64,000 nt of DNA from Erythrobacter aureus. GTDB taxonomy: Bacteria; Pseudomonadota; Alphaproteobacteria; Sphingomonadales; Sphingomonadaceae. The notes under the pieces were generated by a model. That model worked only from the letters and a program-made list of their open reading frames with translations. It was not told where the DNA came from and did not search any database. The stretch's first letter is position 1. The number at the start of each line of letters is the position of its first letter. This document shows, one piece after another, positions 17,730-26,248 of the stretch. The position numbers and the translations under genes are program-made. The DNA lies in contig NZ_CP031358.1 in the NCBI RefSeq assembly GCF_003355455.1, positions 186,001-250,000 of the forward strand. The letters are read 5' to 3'.

Positions 17730-18779
17730 TCAGCTCTTCTCGGCAAGCTGGTTCGGAGTGACTTTGGCAGTCCGCCAGTTATGGACGACGCCCAACTTGT
17801 TGTGGTCGGCCCGGACATACTTGCCGACGGCGCGCGGATAGTCTCCGTAGGAGAAGCTGCGGGCCAGCCGCAGGACGTATCCCTCCCAGCCTTCGGGATT
17901 GGGCAGGGGCAGGGCGCGGATGGTCTTCTCATCGAAGGTGCCGCGCCAGATGACATCGACGGGATTGATCTCGAGCAGCTCGAACCATTCGAGCGTGTCA
18001 TCCCAGGAGAGACATTCGTTGCGCTCGTTCCAGATCTGGAAGCCGAGGAAGAAGCTCGGGAGATTGTCGTAGGCGATCGAATGCTTCGCGTAGAGGTCTT
18101 CCCCGCACACGCGCCAGCCGGGCGGAATATCGAACGAGAAACGGGCAGCTTCGGATTTCACCATCGCCTGGCTGTGATGCGGGCGGCCATCGGGCGACCG
18201 GGCATGCAGGCGGCCATCAGGGTAGATGGTCGTGTTGCGGCCATCCCACTTGGTGGTGATCACGACTTCCTCGCCCTCGAAGGCGGCAAGTGACTGCATC
18301 ATCTTGTCGTCATCGTTCATCCCGGGCGACCACGGGAGGTGGTAGGTGCGGGGGAAGCGGATGAGGTCGGTGTAGAGGTCGAGAACCTTGCCCTGCTTGA
18401 GAACCTTCTGGACACTCTCGTCGAAGAAGAGTTCGCCGCGGATCCTTTGGCCGTTGGCAAGGATGGGGTCTCCCCATTTGGTGTACGGCTGGTCCGCGTA
18501 GAGGTGCTCCGGCAGGACGATGCGCTTGATGCCACAGGCGTCGCGCACTTCCTCGCAGGACACGACGGTCTGCTCGCAACGCAGGTGACAGGGCTCGCAG
18601 ACGCTGGCGCCGTTATCGACGAAGTACCCACCCTTTTCCTGAGGAGCCTGGAAGAGGCGACGTTCGATGATGTGATGAGCATCATCGGCAGGTGCGCCGC
18701 ACAGGACGCACAGGTGGTTGTCGCGTGCGAACACGGACTCGCGAAACTTGTCGCGAGTGAGGAGAACAGGCGGCTTCAT
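17730..18779 (-). CDS. HNH-type zinc domain fused to an RNA ligase, 349 aa
   Basis: Residues 10-70 form an HNH/zinc-finger module: CVLC (24-27), DAHHIIERR (33-41), a CEPCH pair (61-65). The rest is a nucleotidyl transferase of the RNA ligase group. It has motif I KWDGRN with the AMP-accepting Lys177, PSFFLGFQIWNE (motif III region, 241-252), EGYVLRL (motif IV, 299-305) and GKYVRAD (motif V). RNA ligases seal 5'-phosphate to 3'-OH ends. The N-terminal HNH could be a nuclease or a nucleic-acid clamp, making a cut-and-seal protein conceivable; that is inference. It is the fourth or fifth gene of the operon starting at 21208 and lies 69 bases from the Nudix gene. Confidence 0.75.
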   Translation of the reverse strand: MKPPVLLTRDKFRESVFARDNHLCVLCGAPADDAHHIIERRLFQAPQEKGGYFVDNGASVCEPCHLRCEQTVVSCEEVRDACGIKRIVLPEHLYADQPYTKWGDPILANGQRIRGELFFDESVQKVLKQGKVLDLYTDLIRFPRTYHLPWSPGMNDDDKMMQSLAAFEGEEVVITTKWDGRNTTIYPDGRLHARSPDGRPHHSQAMVKSEAARFSFDIPPGWRVCGEDLYAKHSIAYDNLPSFFLGFQIWNERNECLSWDDTLEWFELLEINPVDVIWRGTFDEKTIRALPLPNPEGWEGYVLRLARSFSYGDYPRAVGKYVRADHNKLGVVHNWRTAKVTPNQLAEKS

Positions 18780-18848
18780 GGCGCGGTGTCCCTGGATCAG
18801 ATTGTAGAACGGCCTGCTACGCGGTGAGCGCAGCGGGCGGGAAACAGG

Positions 18849-19421
18849 CTAGCCGAGCATTTCCAATGCCTTCAGAGCCAATCGCTTCATTCGCACATTG
18901 TCGAATTTGGCGATGTCGTCGAGCGGCACCCATTTGGCCTCGACGACTTCCTCTTCCTGCGGCTGGATCGTCTCATCCGCAGAAGCCTGCATGAGGAAGA
19001 CGAAGTCGTGATGGCGATGGTCGCCTTCACCCTTGGCAGGCTTGGCCGGGATCGCGTGCGTATCGATATCGAGCGGCGTGCTGGTCTCGCCGGCGATGGG
19101 CATGAGGCGAAGTCGGCTTATGCCCGTCTCCTCTGTCGCTTCGCGCAGCGCCGCATCCTGGAGCGAAGGGTCGCCCTCGTAATGGCCGCCAGGCTGGAGC
19201 CAGAGGTTCAGCGACTTGTGGTGGACCAAGAGGGCGGACCGCGTCGATGGGTCGACGATGAAGGCGCTGGCCGTGATGTGTCCGAACATCGTCTTGCGGT
19301 CGAGGATGGTAGCCGGACCCACCTTGAGGTGGTCGGTGAACGGCCGGATGCGCTCTTCCTCTTCGGGGAAGTGCTTGAGATAGGCGTCCGTCTGCGCCGT
19401 GATTTCGCGGATAATCGACAT
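18849..19421 (-). CDS. Nudix hydrolase, 190 aa
   Basis: The Nudix box is GGHYEGDPSLQDAALREATEETGI (residues 78-101): RE...EE.G is intact, but the first conserved Glu is replaced, with Asp next to it. Flanking strands (ASAFIVDP, VFLMQAS, VEAKWVPLDDI) fit the fold. The N-terminal 45 residues are helical and charged. Nudix enzymes split nucleoside diphosphates linked to another group, such as NAD, ADP-ribose or capped RNA ends. Next to an RNA ligase, removal of a nucleotide cap or of adenylate by-products is a reasonable guess. It is 12 bases after the 131-residue gene. Confidence 0.8.
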   Translation of the reverse strand: MSIIREITAQTDAYLKHFPEEEERIRPFTDHLKVGPATILDRKTMFGHITASAFIVDPSTRSALLVHHKSLNLWLQPGGHYEGDPSLQDAALREATEETGISRLRLMPIAGETSTPLDIDTHAIPAKPAKGEGDHRHHDFVFLMQASADETIQPQEEEVVEAKWVPLDDIAKFDNVRMKRLALKALEMLG

Positions 19422-19433
19422 GAGGCGGCCCCT

Positions 19434-19829
19434 TTAAGCAGCAATCGCGGCTGCGTCAGCATCATTTGCTGCAGCCTTGGGAGTACGGGCACGGGAAGCG
19501 AAGGAGATCATGGCGCCTTCGTGCGGCTGGTTGCGGCCGATTTCGCTGGGCTTGGCGGTGCGCCAGCGGCCGAGTTTGTCGCAATTCTTGTCGGCACGCT
19601 TGTCATGCACCAGCCGCCCGGATTCCCAGAGCGAGAGGGCGATGTCGTAGGCGTGATGCTTGCGATCGCCGAGAGGCAGAATGTCGACAAAGTTGCGCAG
19701 CTGCTCCGCGGTAGGGATGATGGCGATGCTCTCAATGTGAACGACCGAGCTGACGGCTACGTGGCCGTTGGCAAGGTCATCGAGGCACTGGCCGAGGTGA
19801 TGGCCGACAAGTTTGGGTTCCTGGCGCAT
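19434..19829 (-). CDS. hypothetical protein in the DUF262/RNA-ligase operon, 131 aa
   Basis: Family not recognised. It starts one base after the DUF262 stop codon, so translation is surely coupled. A central segment (DRKHHAYDIALSLWESGRLV) is probably helical, and the protein ends in an Ala-rich tail. Its fixed place between DUF262 and Nudix genes suggests it belongs to the same process. Confidence 0.65.
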   Translation of the reverse strand: MRQEPKLVGHHLGQCLDDLANGHVAVSSVVHIESIAIIPTAEQLRNFVDILPLGDRKHHAYDIALSLWESGRLVHDKRADKNCDKLGRWRTAKPSEIGRNQPHEGAMISFASRARTPKAAANDADAAAIAA

Positions 19830-19830
19830 A

Positions 19831-20691
19831 TCAGCCCTTGTCAGCCTTCGGCGCGAGCGACGGGAAGGCGCGGGCCAGCATCGAGCGGAAGATGTGCACG
19901 CTGGTCATGCTCTCGTCCCAGTCGGTGGTCTCACCACCGACGTAATTGTCGAGGTCACGGTTGATCTCTTCGCGAGCATCGCAACCCGCTTCGATGATCT
20001 CGTCCGGGATACCGTTGAGAACGTATTCCGGATCGCGTGCCAGCATGGTGCGGATCTTGGCCTCGATGTCGTCGGCAGTGTCGCCAATGGCGGCGGCCGG
20101 CAGCGCACGCTGCTCTTCGGTATGGGCAACGCCCCCGAAGTTCATCAGGTCGTAGACGAGGCGCAGATAGTCCTCGTTGTCGCTGCGGAGGCGAATGAGG
20201 CCGATCTGGCGATGTCCGAAGTAGCGCTGTTCGACGACGCTGAGGTCGCTCCAGCGATGCTCGTTCTCGGTGCCGACGAAGATAGGGAATTCATCGTTCA
20301 CGTAGCGCATGATGGACGTGACGCGCTGCTGGCCGTCGATCAGCCAGTTGTCGGTATGGACGAAGCGTCCGTTCTTAGTCGGGAAGTCATGGCCATTGTT
20401 GTAGGCGATGGTGCCCAGGCTAATGCCGAGATAGGCGCTTTCGACGAAGCGGACCATGCGCTGTTCGTCCCAGACGACGGGGCGCTGGAAGGGAGGCAGG
20501 AAGAAGCGCGACAAGCGCGGCTGGCTCATATCCCAGAGATCATGGTCGCCGCGGCCTTCCCGAATGGGAAAGGTATCCTCGGAGATGAGCATGTCGAGCA
20601 TCATCGAGGAGATCTCACCATCAACGATAGGGAGAGGAAGGTGAGGGCGGTCGGCCTTCCAGCGGGCCTTCTGTTCGTCGGTGTCGTACAT
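19831..20691 (-). CDS. DUF262 (ParB-like nuclease fold) protein, 286 aa
   Basis: It has the DUF262 hallmarks: LPPFQRPVVWD near residue 60, a helix (VESAYLGISLGTI), and WLIDGQQRVTSIMRYV, with the DGQQR motif. This is the domain found in GmrS-type subunits, which use NTP to direct cleavage of modified DNA, and in many phage and plasmid proteins of unknown role. Here it is a single domain without the DUF1524 HNH partner seen in GmrSD; the HNH in the same operon sits on the RNA ligase instead. It follows the Panacea-like gene by 13 bases. Confidence 0.8.
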   Translation of the reverse strand: MYDTDEQKARWKADRPHLPLPIVDGEISSMMLDMLISEDTFPIREGRGDHDLWDMSQPRLSRFFLPPFQRPVVWDEQRMVRFVESAYLGISLGTIAYNNGHDFPTKNGRFVHTDNWLIDGQQRVTSIMRYVNDEFPIFVGTENEHRWSDLSVVEQRYFGHRQIGLIRLRSDNEDYLRLVYDLMNFGGVAHTEEQRALPAAAIGDTADDIEAKIRTMLARDPEYVLNGIPDEIIEAGCDAREEINRDLDNYVGGETTDWDESMTSVHIFRSMLARAFPSLAPKADKG

Positions 20692-20704
20692 GGTCGTCCT
20701 CGTA

Positions 20705-21208
20705 TTAGGCGGCGAGCGGGAGGGGGGAAGGATTCGGGAATTCGAATTCGCCGATCATGTCTTCCATCGGGATCTCGTATCCCTCGTAGGGGTCAGTCCG
20801 GAGCGGGGAGGGCGCGTAATAGCGCGACCATGCGCCACCGGGGCGTTGAACGATCTGCACATGTTGAGCAGAGGATGCGGAACGCAGTTCGCTTGCGACA
20901 GCGACCAGCACTTCCATCATAGTCGAAGTCAGGGCGTTCCGGTGGATGGGATGGCTGATTTTCTCAGCCAGCCGGGCTTTGTGATAGCTCGAGACGATAG
21001 GCCCCATAGTCGTCGCCTTGATGGCGTCGGGGAAAATGGGCGAGGCGGCACGGCCCAGGTGGACAGCCTGCGCGATGAAGAGCGCGCGGTGGACGGTCAG
21101 CGGGCAGGCGCAGACGCCCATGTGCTGCTGAAGCACCTGAACCGCGCCGAAGAGCGGGTTTGCAACCGGATGAGCTCCGGGAAGCAACGTCAAAATGCGA
21201 CTGAGCAT
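20705..21208 (-). CDS. Panacea/DUF4065-like (SocA-type) protein, 167 aa
   Basis: The first 100 residues match the Panacea layout: VANPLFGAVQVL, a PLTVHRALFIAQAVHLG helix (family: lkLqKLLYfa...hl), then FPDAIKATTMGPIVSSYH where the family has the GPV...Y motif. Panacea proteins are antitoxins of varied toxin pairs; SocA of Caulobacter delivers its toxin to ClpXP. GGAGG before ATG 21208 sets the start. It is the first gene of the operon leading to DUF262, Nudix and RNA ligase. No classic small toxin is adjacent. The family call is moderate. Confidence 0.5.
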   Translation of the reverse strand: MLSRILTLLPGAHPVANPLFGAVQVLQQHMGVCACPLTVHRALFIAQAVHLGRAASPIFPDAIKATTMGPIVSSYHKARLAEKISHPIHRNALTSTMMEVLVAVASELRSASSAQHVQIVQRPGGAWSRYYAPSPLRTDPYEGYEIPMEDMIGEFEFPNPSPLPLAA

Positions 21209-21408
21209 TCTTTCCTCCATGCAGTAATTGCATCTGGAGGAGTTCAAATCCCGAGGGTCTTCTTCCTTCGGGTTAAGTATGGGGAAGACGAGACGCCCAG
21301 CCCCGGCCAGCACTCATGTGGGTAGGGTGCGGAGGTCGTAGACTGGACGTCGCGCGCCCGTTGAATGAAACAAATGATACATTCAAGGGGGTGCTTTGAC
21401 CCAGCTCC

Positions 21409-22122
21409 TTAAAGGGAGCCGGATCGAGGCAGGTGAGAGAGGAGCGAGACCAGCGCGTTAGCGCGAGCTCGTGCGCTCTCTTCGCCGCCGTCTTCGGCCT
21501 CATCGTCATTGGCGGACACGACAGCGAATTCGAATTCGTTCTGCTCGGCGTCGGTGACGAGGACCTGGAAGGTGGAGCCGTCGAACTGCGAAACCCGTGC
21601 AGCGCGATAGAGGGGCGGAAGCTGGGCATCTAAGGCCGCCGCGCAACGCTTGGCCAATGCGTGAGCTTCGGCTTCGTCGATGCTGGAATCGTCATCGCCT
21701 TCTTCGAACTCTTCGTCCCATTCTTCAGCGTCAACGACGTGGAAGGTGGCAACGGGCGTGCCGTCGCCGCGAGACAGAACGGTTTCAGGGCCGTGAGAGT
21801 CTACCTCGTGCGACTGGGCGTTGGTCACCGGGACCAGCCGGACGGTGAGGCCGGCGTGCGAGAAGGCGAAGACTTCGTCGGGGTCGGCGTCGCAGAGCAT
21901 GGCGGAGAGATGTTCTGCCGAAGCGTGTTCGGCTGCCTGGTCGTCGATATATTCGTCGAGCAGGGTATCGCGAGCGCGGACCCAAGCGCTGCGGTCATCG
22001 CCGCAGCTGGTGTCGAGGTCGTCTGCGAGGTAGGTCTCGCTGAGCATGACGCCGTTGAATTCGAAGGTTGCGGTCCAGCCGAGGATTGTGATCGGGGCGA
22101 GGGTGGCAGTGGCATTGGTCAT
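21409..22122 (-). CDS. acidic hypothetical protein, 237 aa
   Basis: Family not recognised. Very acidic (EEWDEEFEEGDDDSSIDEAE), with otherwise beta-rich segments such as TFEFNGVMLSETYLADDL and FDGSTFQVLVTDAE. It has a 213-base leader with stacked hairpins and is separated from its neighbours on both sides. Confidence 0.65.
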   Translation of the reverse strand: MTNATATLAPITILGWTATFEFNGVMLSETYLADDLDTSCGDDRSAWVRARDTLLDEYIDDQAAEHASAEHLSAMLCDADPDEVFAFSHAGLTVRLVPVTNAQSHEVDSHGPETVLSRGDGTPVATFHVVDAEEWDEEFEEGDDDSSIDEAEAHALAKRCAAALDAQLPPLYRAARVSQFDGSTFQVLVTDAEQNEFEFAVVSANDDEAEDGGEESARARANALVSLLSHLPRSGSL

Positions 22123-22335
22123 ATCGGTAGCTCCGTAGATGCTCCAGGCTATCTGCGCTGGAGCAGGGGTAAGGCCCTGTGGAGCGGTCCGGTAGTAAAT
22201 CCGGCAGGTCTGCCCGCGAGCCTGGGCTCGGTCGCGGCGTCCTGCTAAGCTGCCTAGTCCGCAGAGGCTCGTGAACCTCTTTCATTCCCCTCATGGGGAA
22301 CACTAATCTGATCACAGATTATGCAATTCTGCTTT
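22123..22335 (-). promoter_or_regulatory. hairpin-rich leader of the gene at 21409
   Basis: Perfect stems in transcript order: AATCTG-atca-CAGATT (22305-22320), TCCCC-tcat-GGGGA (22286-22299), AGAGG/CCTCT (about 22263-22280), GAGC/GCTC and GCTCCAG/CTGGAGC nearest the start. As at SSB-like genes A and B, the TCCCC stem is followed by ATGAAA and a purine run, although here this is far from the start codon. Confidence 0.45.
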
Positions 22336-22563
22336 TCAGCTGGCGCTTTGCCGGCTGGGGTCGAAGAACTTGAGATCCGACCTGTCGCAGTCGGCGAGCT
22401 TGTCCATGAGGACGAGAGCGCCCGCGTCACGGTTTCCGTGAAGGAAGGTCAGATGATTGATGGCACGGGTCATCATGGTCTGGCCGACCTGGTCTCGTAC
22501 GAAGCGGCCCTCGAGCATTTCGACGACGTCGGTATAGTCTTGGGAAGGGTCGCCGTAGTTCAT
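22336..22563 (-). CDS. hypothetical protein, 75 aa
   Basis: Family not recognised. Starts at 22563 (MNYGDPSQDY), overlapping the stop of the secreted-protein gene by four bases (ATGA), so the two are coupled. A soluble protein with a probable central helix (QTMMTRAINHLTFL). Confidence 0.6.
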   Translation of the reverse strand: MNYGDPSQDYTDVVEMLEGRFVRDQVGQTMMTRAINHLTFLHGNRDAGALVLMDKLADCDRSDLKFFDPSRQSAS

Positions 22564-23054
22564 CGGGTGGCGAGCAGAGCTTTGGCCCGCTGGACGGTGG
22601 GCGAGTTCTGGTGGAGGCGGTAGAAGTCGCAAGCGGGAGCCTCTGCCATTCGGCTGGCCGCCTCGGCCACCGAGGCTTCGTAGTTGCGCTCGGATGTGCC
22701 GACAGTGTCATCGTATTCGGCCTGAATGATAAGGCCGTTGATTAGAAGGTCGCGCTGTTCTTCCTTCTGCTTCTCGATCAGCGGATGCAGCTTGTCTGCA
22801 AGGTGGGCCTGAATGCGGTAGAGGCCTGCAAGGACTTGAGCGCGATACGCAGCAGCTTCGCGCCCAATTTCAGTCTTGAGAAGGTGATGCTCAGCCGGAT
22901 CGGTGACTTCGATGAGGCAGCGGGCCGAAATGCCGCCATTCGCCCAGGACTGGCCCATGATGTAGGCCTGTTCACGCCGCTCATCGTCAGCGATGGCTGG
23001 AGTAGCCGCTGCGAGAGCGAGAGCAGGGGCGAACAGGAGGTGTTGGATACGCAT
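22560..23054 (-). CDS. secreted protein, 164 aa
   Basis: A signal peptide (MRIQHLLFAPALALAAATPAIA) is followed by a helical mature part with two Cys and a coiled-coil-like KLHPLIEKQKEEQRD segment. Family not recognised. Periplasmic location is expected. Coupled to the downstream 75-residue gene. Confidence 0.7.
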   Translation of the reverse strand: MRIQHLLFAPALALAAATPAIADDERREQAYIMGQSWANGGISARCLIEVTDPAEHHLLKTEIGREAAAYRAQVLAGLYRIQAHLADKLHPLIEKQKEEQRDLLINGLIIQAEYDDTVGTSERNYEASVAEAASRMAEAPACDFYRLHQNSPTVQRAKALLATR

Positions 23055-23090
23055 GGATTCTCCTTTGGAAGGATCGGTAACGGCAGGGGG

Positions 23091-23396
23091 TTAAGCGGCC
23101 GTTTCGACTTCGAGGTCGTCGAGCTTGTCGCTCAGCTTGTTGATCTGGTCATAGTTCTCGCGGAAGTATGCGAGATGAGCTTCCCATCCCTGTCCCTCGA
23201 GAGTCTTGTAGGCGGCGGTGTGGTCGCCATTGAGGATGTAGAACTTCTGCATCTGGCCCCAGACCAGCGCGGTCGTGTCACCGCCGTAGATCCGCCAATC
23301 GCGGGAGTTGAAGCTGACGTAGAATTCGTCCGCCTCCGAGGTGATCTGGTTTGGGGTCGGCGGCATGTGAATGGCGTTCTGCAAAGGAGCCTCCAT
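23091..23396 (-). CDS. hypothetical protein, 101 aa
   Basis: Family not recognised. Contains WRIYGGDTTALVWGQMQKFY and a C-terminal coiled-coil-like segment (INKLSDKLDDLEVE). It sits 23 bases after the ATP-grasp-like gene and is probably cotranscribed with it. Confidence 0.65.
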   Translation of the reverse strand: MEAPLQNAIHMPPTPNQITSEADEFYVSFNSRDWRIYGGDTTALVWGQMQKFYILNGDHTAAYKTLEGQGWEAHLAYFRENYDQINKLSDKLDDLEVETAA

Positions 23397-23419
23397 AAGA
23401 GGGGAGAATGTAGGGGCGA

Positions 23420-24319
23420 TCAGCGCGGCTGGACGCCGTCGGCCAGCTTCCAGCGAATGCCCTCGACGGGGCTGTCGATGAAGCAGCAGGGGTGAGCCCC
23501 ATGGCCGAAGCCCGGCCCGGCATCGATCATGACGAGGCCGCGCTCTTCGGTAAGCATGAAGTCGATCGACGCGCCAATTTGGTCGTCGGGTTCGCTGAGG
23601 CCCGGGAGCCAGGGGATGAGACCAAGCTCTTTGCGCTTGGCATACATCGCCGCGCCGTATTCGCGCGCCTGCTGTGCAGCGGCTTCCAGCTCAGGCGTGA
23701 CATCGATGTCGCCTGCTTGGGGATAGTAGAAGGAGACAGCGCCGTCCTCGGCAGCTGCGCCGCCGAAGAAGACACGGAATTCGACCGGCCAGCCGTTCAC
23801 GCGGACGGGGGTAAGGGTCGGGCGAGCAAGGATGGTGACGCTGGGCATCCCGAAGTGGATGTCCATGATGCGCGGGTCGTCGAGACTGAAGGTAGTTTCG
23901 AGTTCGAAGCTACCCGTCTCGGAGATTTGAGCCTTCACCCATCCGTGCGCGCAAAGATCGGTGCGCCAGAAGCCACCGGTCTTCGCGTAGTCGATAGCGG
24001 CGATCACCGAAGCGTGACGCTCGTCGTCGAGAGGCGCAGAGACCTGGTCCCAGTAGAAGAGGCCTTCGTTGAGGACCGACATGGGGATGTCAGCGATAAG
24101 CTTTGCTTCGACGGTGGGCACGCCTGCACGGCTGGCCACCTCGTTCCAGACCTGAAGCGACGCGGCGTGAACCGGGCCGGCCTGCTCGCCGATCTTGGAG
24201 GCGGGGACGGATTCCTCGGTGAACCTATCAGCGATCGCAGTGCGCGCTGCCTCTGCAGAGGCCATCGACGCTTCGATGCTCTGTCCGATGACGGACAGGT
24301 CGGGGAGAACTTGGTTCAT
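23420..24319 (-). CDS. divergent ATP-grasp-like protein, 299 aa
   Basis: The C-terminal 150 residues read like an ATP-grasp domain: WPVEFRVFFGGAA, SFYYPQ, IGASIDFMLTEERG and VMIDAGPGFGHGAHPC, where Asp (usually Glu) ends the metal-binding strand. The N-terminal half is helical and unrecognised. AAGGA before ATG 24319 supports that start over the adjacent GTG. The gene at 12387 encodes another protein of this class. Fold assignment is tentative. Confidence 0.5.
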   Translation of the reverse strand: MNQVLPDLSVIGQSIEASMASAEAARTAIADRFTEESVPASKIGEQAGPVHAASLQVWNEVASRAGVPTVEAKLIADIPMSVLNEGLFYWDQVSAPLDDERHASVIAAIDYAKTGGFWRTDLCAHGWVKAQISETGSFELETTFSLDDPRIMDIHFGMPSVTILARPTLTPVRVNGWPVEFRVFFGGAAAEDGAVSFYYPQAGDIDVTPELEAAAQQAREYGAAMYAKRKELGLIPWLPGLSEPDDQIGASIDFMLTEERGLVMIDAGPGFGHGAHPCCFIDSPVEGIRWKLADGVQPR

Positions 24320-24346
24320 CACATTTCCTTCTGGAATTGGGTCACA

Positions 24347-24362
24347 TCTTCTTTTCAGAAGA
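24347..24362 (-). promoter_or_regulatory. leader hairpin of the ATP-grasp-like gene
   Basis: Perfect TCTTCT-gaaa-AGAAGA stem-loop, 28 bases before the start codon at 24319; a GAAA tetraloop on the transcript. Confidence 0.5.
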
Positions 24363-24386
24363 GACCCACACAGCGCGCAGCGCTTT

Positions 24387-25118
24387 CTACGGCGCTTCCA
24401 TCAGGTCGCGCAGCGGCTGGGGCAGGGAGGCGAGTGCGTCCTCATGAGCCGCGGCGATGGCTTCCAGTTCGATCTGAGGCTCAGGTGCGCCATGATAGCT
24501 CCTGGAGAAGGGGATGCGTCCTGCTAGATAGCATCGGTATATCCATGCGGTGCACAGGGCCGAGGCAGTAAACCACGGGCCGTGTTGGCCATCGTGCTCT
24601 GCGAGCAGTTCATGGTCGCGAGCAAGGTCTGTCAGGGCCGGATAGTCGTTGGACATATCGATGAGGCCAGCCGGAAGGAGGAAGTCTTTTCTGAACTTCG
24701 GGGTGCTAATCCCAGCGAGGCGTGCGCGGATCCACTTGAACTCGCGAGACGCATCGACGTTGAGGCTGTTCAGACGCAGCTTGTCACGCTTCTCGCCTGC
24801 TGTGCCTGGCCGATGCAGGATCGCAATCTGCGCTTCCAGAGCGTCGCCCGTTGCGGCTGGGTACTTGCTCCCATCTTCGAGGAGGAAATAGACGCTATCG
24901 TCGGCAATCACCCAAGAGAGGCCGGCAAGGTCGAGGCGCTCGCCGACATCAAGGGCGGCGTGAAGCTTCTTTGCTCGGCGTGCGGCATCGTGACGCTCTC
25001 GCTCTGCGCGGCGAAGGCGGCCCGGATTGGAATGGCGAAGGTCCGACGCTTCGCGTTCGGAACGCTCCTCGGCACGATTGAGCTCACTGCGGAGCTGGTC
25101 GATGTTGGAAATGGTCAT
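24387..25118 (-). CDS. hypothetical protein with N-terminal coiled coil, 243 aa
   Basis: Residues 5-55 are highly charged and probably coiled coil (LNRAEERSEREASDLRH). A short globular region follows (LAGLSWVIADDSVYFLLEDG) and then a helical C-terminus. Family not recognised. It follows the nucleotidyltransferase gene by 35 bases, so a shared operon is likely. Confidence 0.65.
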   Translation of the reverse strand: MTISNIDQLRSELNRAEERSEREASDLRHSNPGRLRRAERERHDAARRAKKLHAALDVGERLDLAGLSWVIADDSVYFLLEDGSKYPAATGDALEAQIAILHRPGTAGEKRDKLRLNSLNVDASREFKWIRARLAGISTPKFRKDFLLPAGLIDMSNDYPALTDLARDHELLAEHDGQHGPWFTASALCTAWIYRCYLAGRIPFSRSYHGAPEPQIELEAIAAAHEDALASLPQPLRDLMEAP

Positions 25119-25153
25119 CAGGGTCCTGAGCGATAGGAGCGAGGGAGAGCGAT

Positions 25154-26230
25154 TCAGGCGGAATATCCTTCAGGGAGATAACCGCTCTTGATAGCTTTGC
25201 TGAGCCGTCTCTTGAGGTCAGCCTCATCGAGGCGTTCAGTCCAGGCGAGGAAAGCTTCAGGGCTGTCGAACTCCTTGCGCACGGCATTCATCAAGTGCTG
25301 CAGGGGAGGCCCGCTTACGCCAGTTAGAGCGGTCACGCGTTTGCCGTTGAAGAAGGCGCACGCGGCGGTGCGGCGCCGGAAATCCTCCAAGGCTGCCGCG
25401 TGCGCTTCGCGGGTGCCAGGGAATGCCTCGTAGAGGCGCTCAAGCCAGACGGCCCGGCTTCCTGCCGCCCTTTCGGCTGGCCATTCGTATCGGGCAGGAC
25501 GCTGGCGCATCGCCTCGATGAAGTTCGGGTAGAAGGGGCGGTTCTTGACCCGCTGCCGCGCTCTGTTGGTCATCCTGTCCATCTCATAGATGGCGGGGTC
25601 GAAATAGCGGCCGGAGGAGATGAAGTCGTAGATAGCCTCAGGGTTGTCGAAGCCTGCGCGGTGGACGGCAGGGTCAAACCCGAGAAAGTCGAGCACCTTG
25701 TCGTGGTCGGTGCTGACGGGAACGCGCGATCCATCGGTGTCGGACATGAGGAGCATGAGCCCGTTCTGGCCATACCGCAGGCCCATCTGGCGAGCTACGC
25801 GCCCGATGTAGGAGCCGGTGTCATTCCACGAGAAGAAGGAGAGAGCGAAGTCCTTCAGCTCTTCGCTGGTGCGAATGAGATCGACCTGGAAGCTTTCGCC
25901 ACTGCGAAAGGTCAGCGCCAGCGACAGGGTCGGGTCAGCGGCATGGGGCCGACGGAACATGATGTCGAAGCCCAGCCGCTCGGACAGCTGGTTGGCAATG
26001 AAGCGGTCACCGAGAGCCTCGACAATGTGGTCGGAGATTACGAAGTCGAGATCACCGTAGTCGGGCTTGGACCGGTAGGCGGGAATGAGCGCGGCCGGCG
26101 TATGCGGTATGTTCGCCGAGCGCTCGATTTCGTGGAGCGCAGGCAGAATGTCGGAAGCGAGAGCCAAGGCTCGGTCGGCAGGCAGGCGCATGGTATTGAT
26201 ACCGACGGCGCGGAAGATTGAGCCACCCAT
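25154..26230 (-). CDS. nucleotidyltransferase (DNA polymerase beta-like fold), 358 aa
   Basis: The motif YGDLDFVI near residue 55 supplies the Asp-x-Asp pair of the polymerase-beta superfamily, and SFQVDLIR about 50 residues on supplies the third acid. The C-terminal two-thirds are helical. This is the layout of minimal nucleotidyltransferases such as tRNA-nucleotidyltransferase or antitoxin/toxin-type NTases. With two RNA ligases and a phosphatase nearby, an RNA end-modifying role is plausible but not shown. It is part of a run with the GNAT-like and unknown genes upstream (18-base and overlapping junctions). Confidence 0.65.
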   Translation of the reverse strand: MGGSIFRAVGINTMRLPADRALALASDILPALHEIERSANIPHTPAALIPAYRSKPDYGDLDFVISDHIVEALGDRFIANQLSERLGFDIMFRRPHAADPTLSLALTFRSGESFQVDLIRTSEELKDFALSFFSWNDTGSYIGRVARQMGLRYGQNGLMLLMSDTDGSRVPVSTDHDKVLDFLGFDPAVHRAGFDNPEAIYDFISSGRYFDPAIYEMDRMTNRARQRVKNRPFYPNFIEAMRQRPARYEWPAERAAGSRAVWLERLYEAFPGTREAHAAALEDFRRRTAACAFFNGKRVTALTGVSGPPLQHLMNAVRKEFDSPEAFLAWTERLDEADLKRRLSKAIKSGYLPEGYSA

Positions 26231-26248
26231 GATGAAACCCTTGTCTGA

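Noticed and set aside
20705..21208. Classic two-gene toxin-antitoxin pair with the Panacea-like protein
   Set aside because: The neighbour is a 286-residue DUF262 protein, not a small toxin, and the operon continues through several enzymes.
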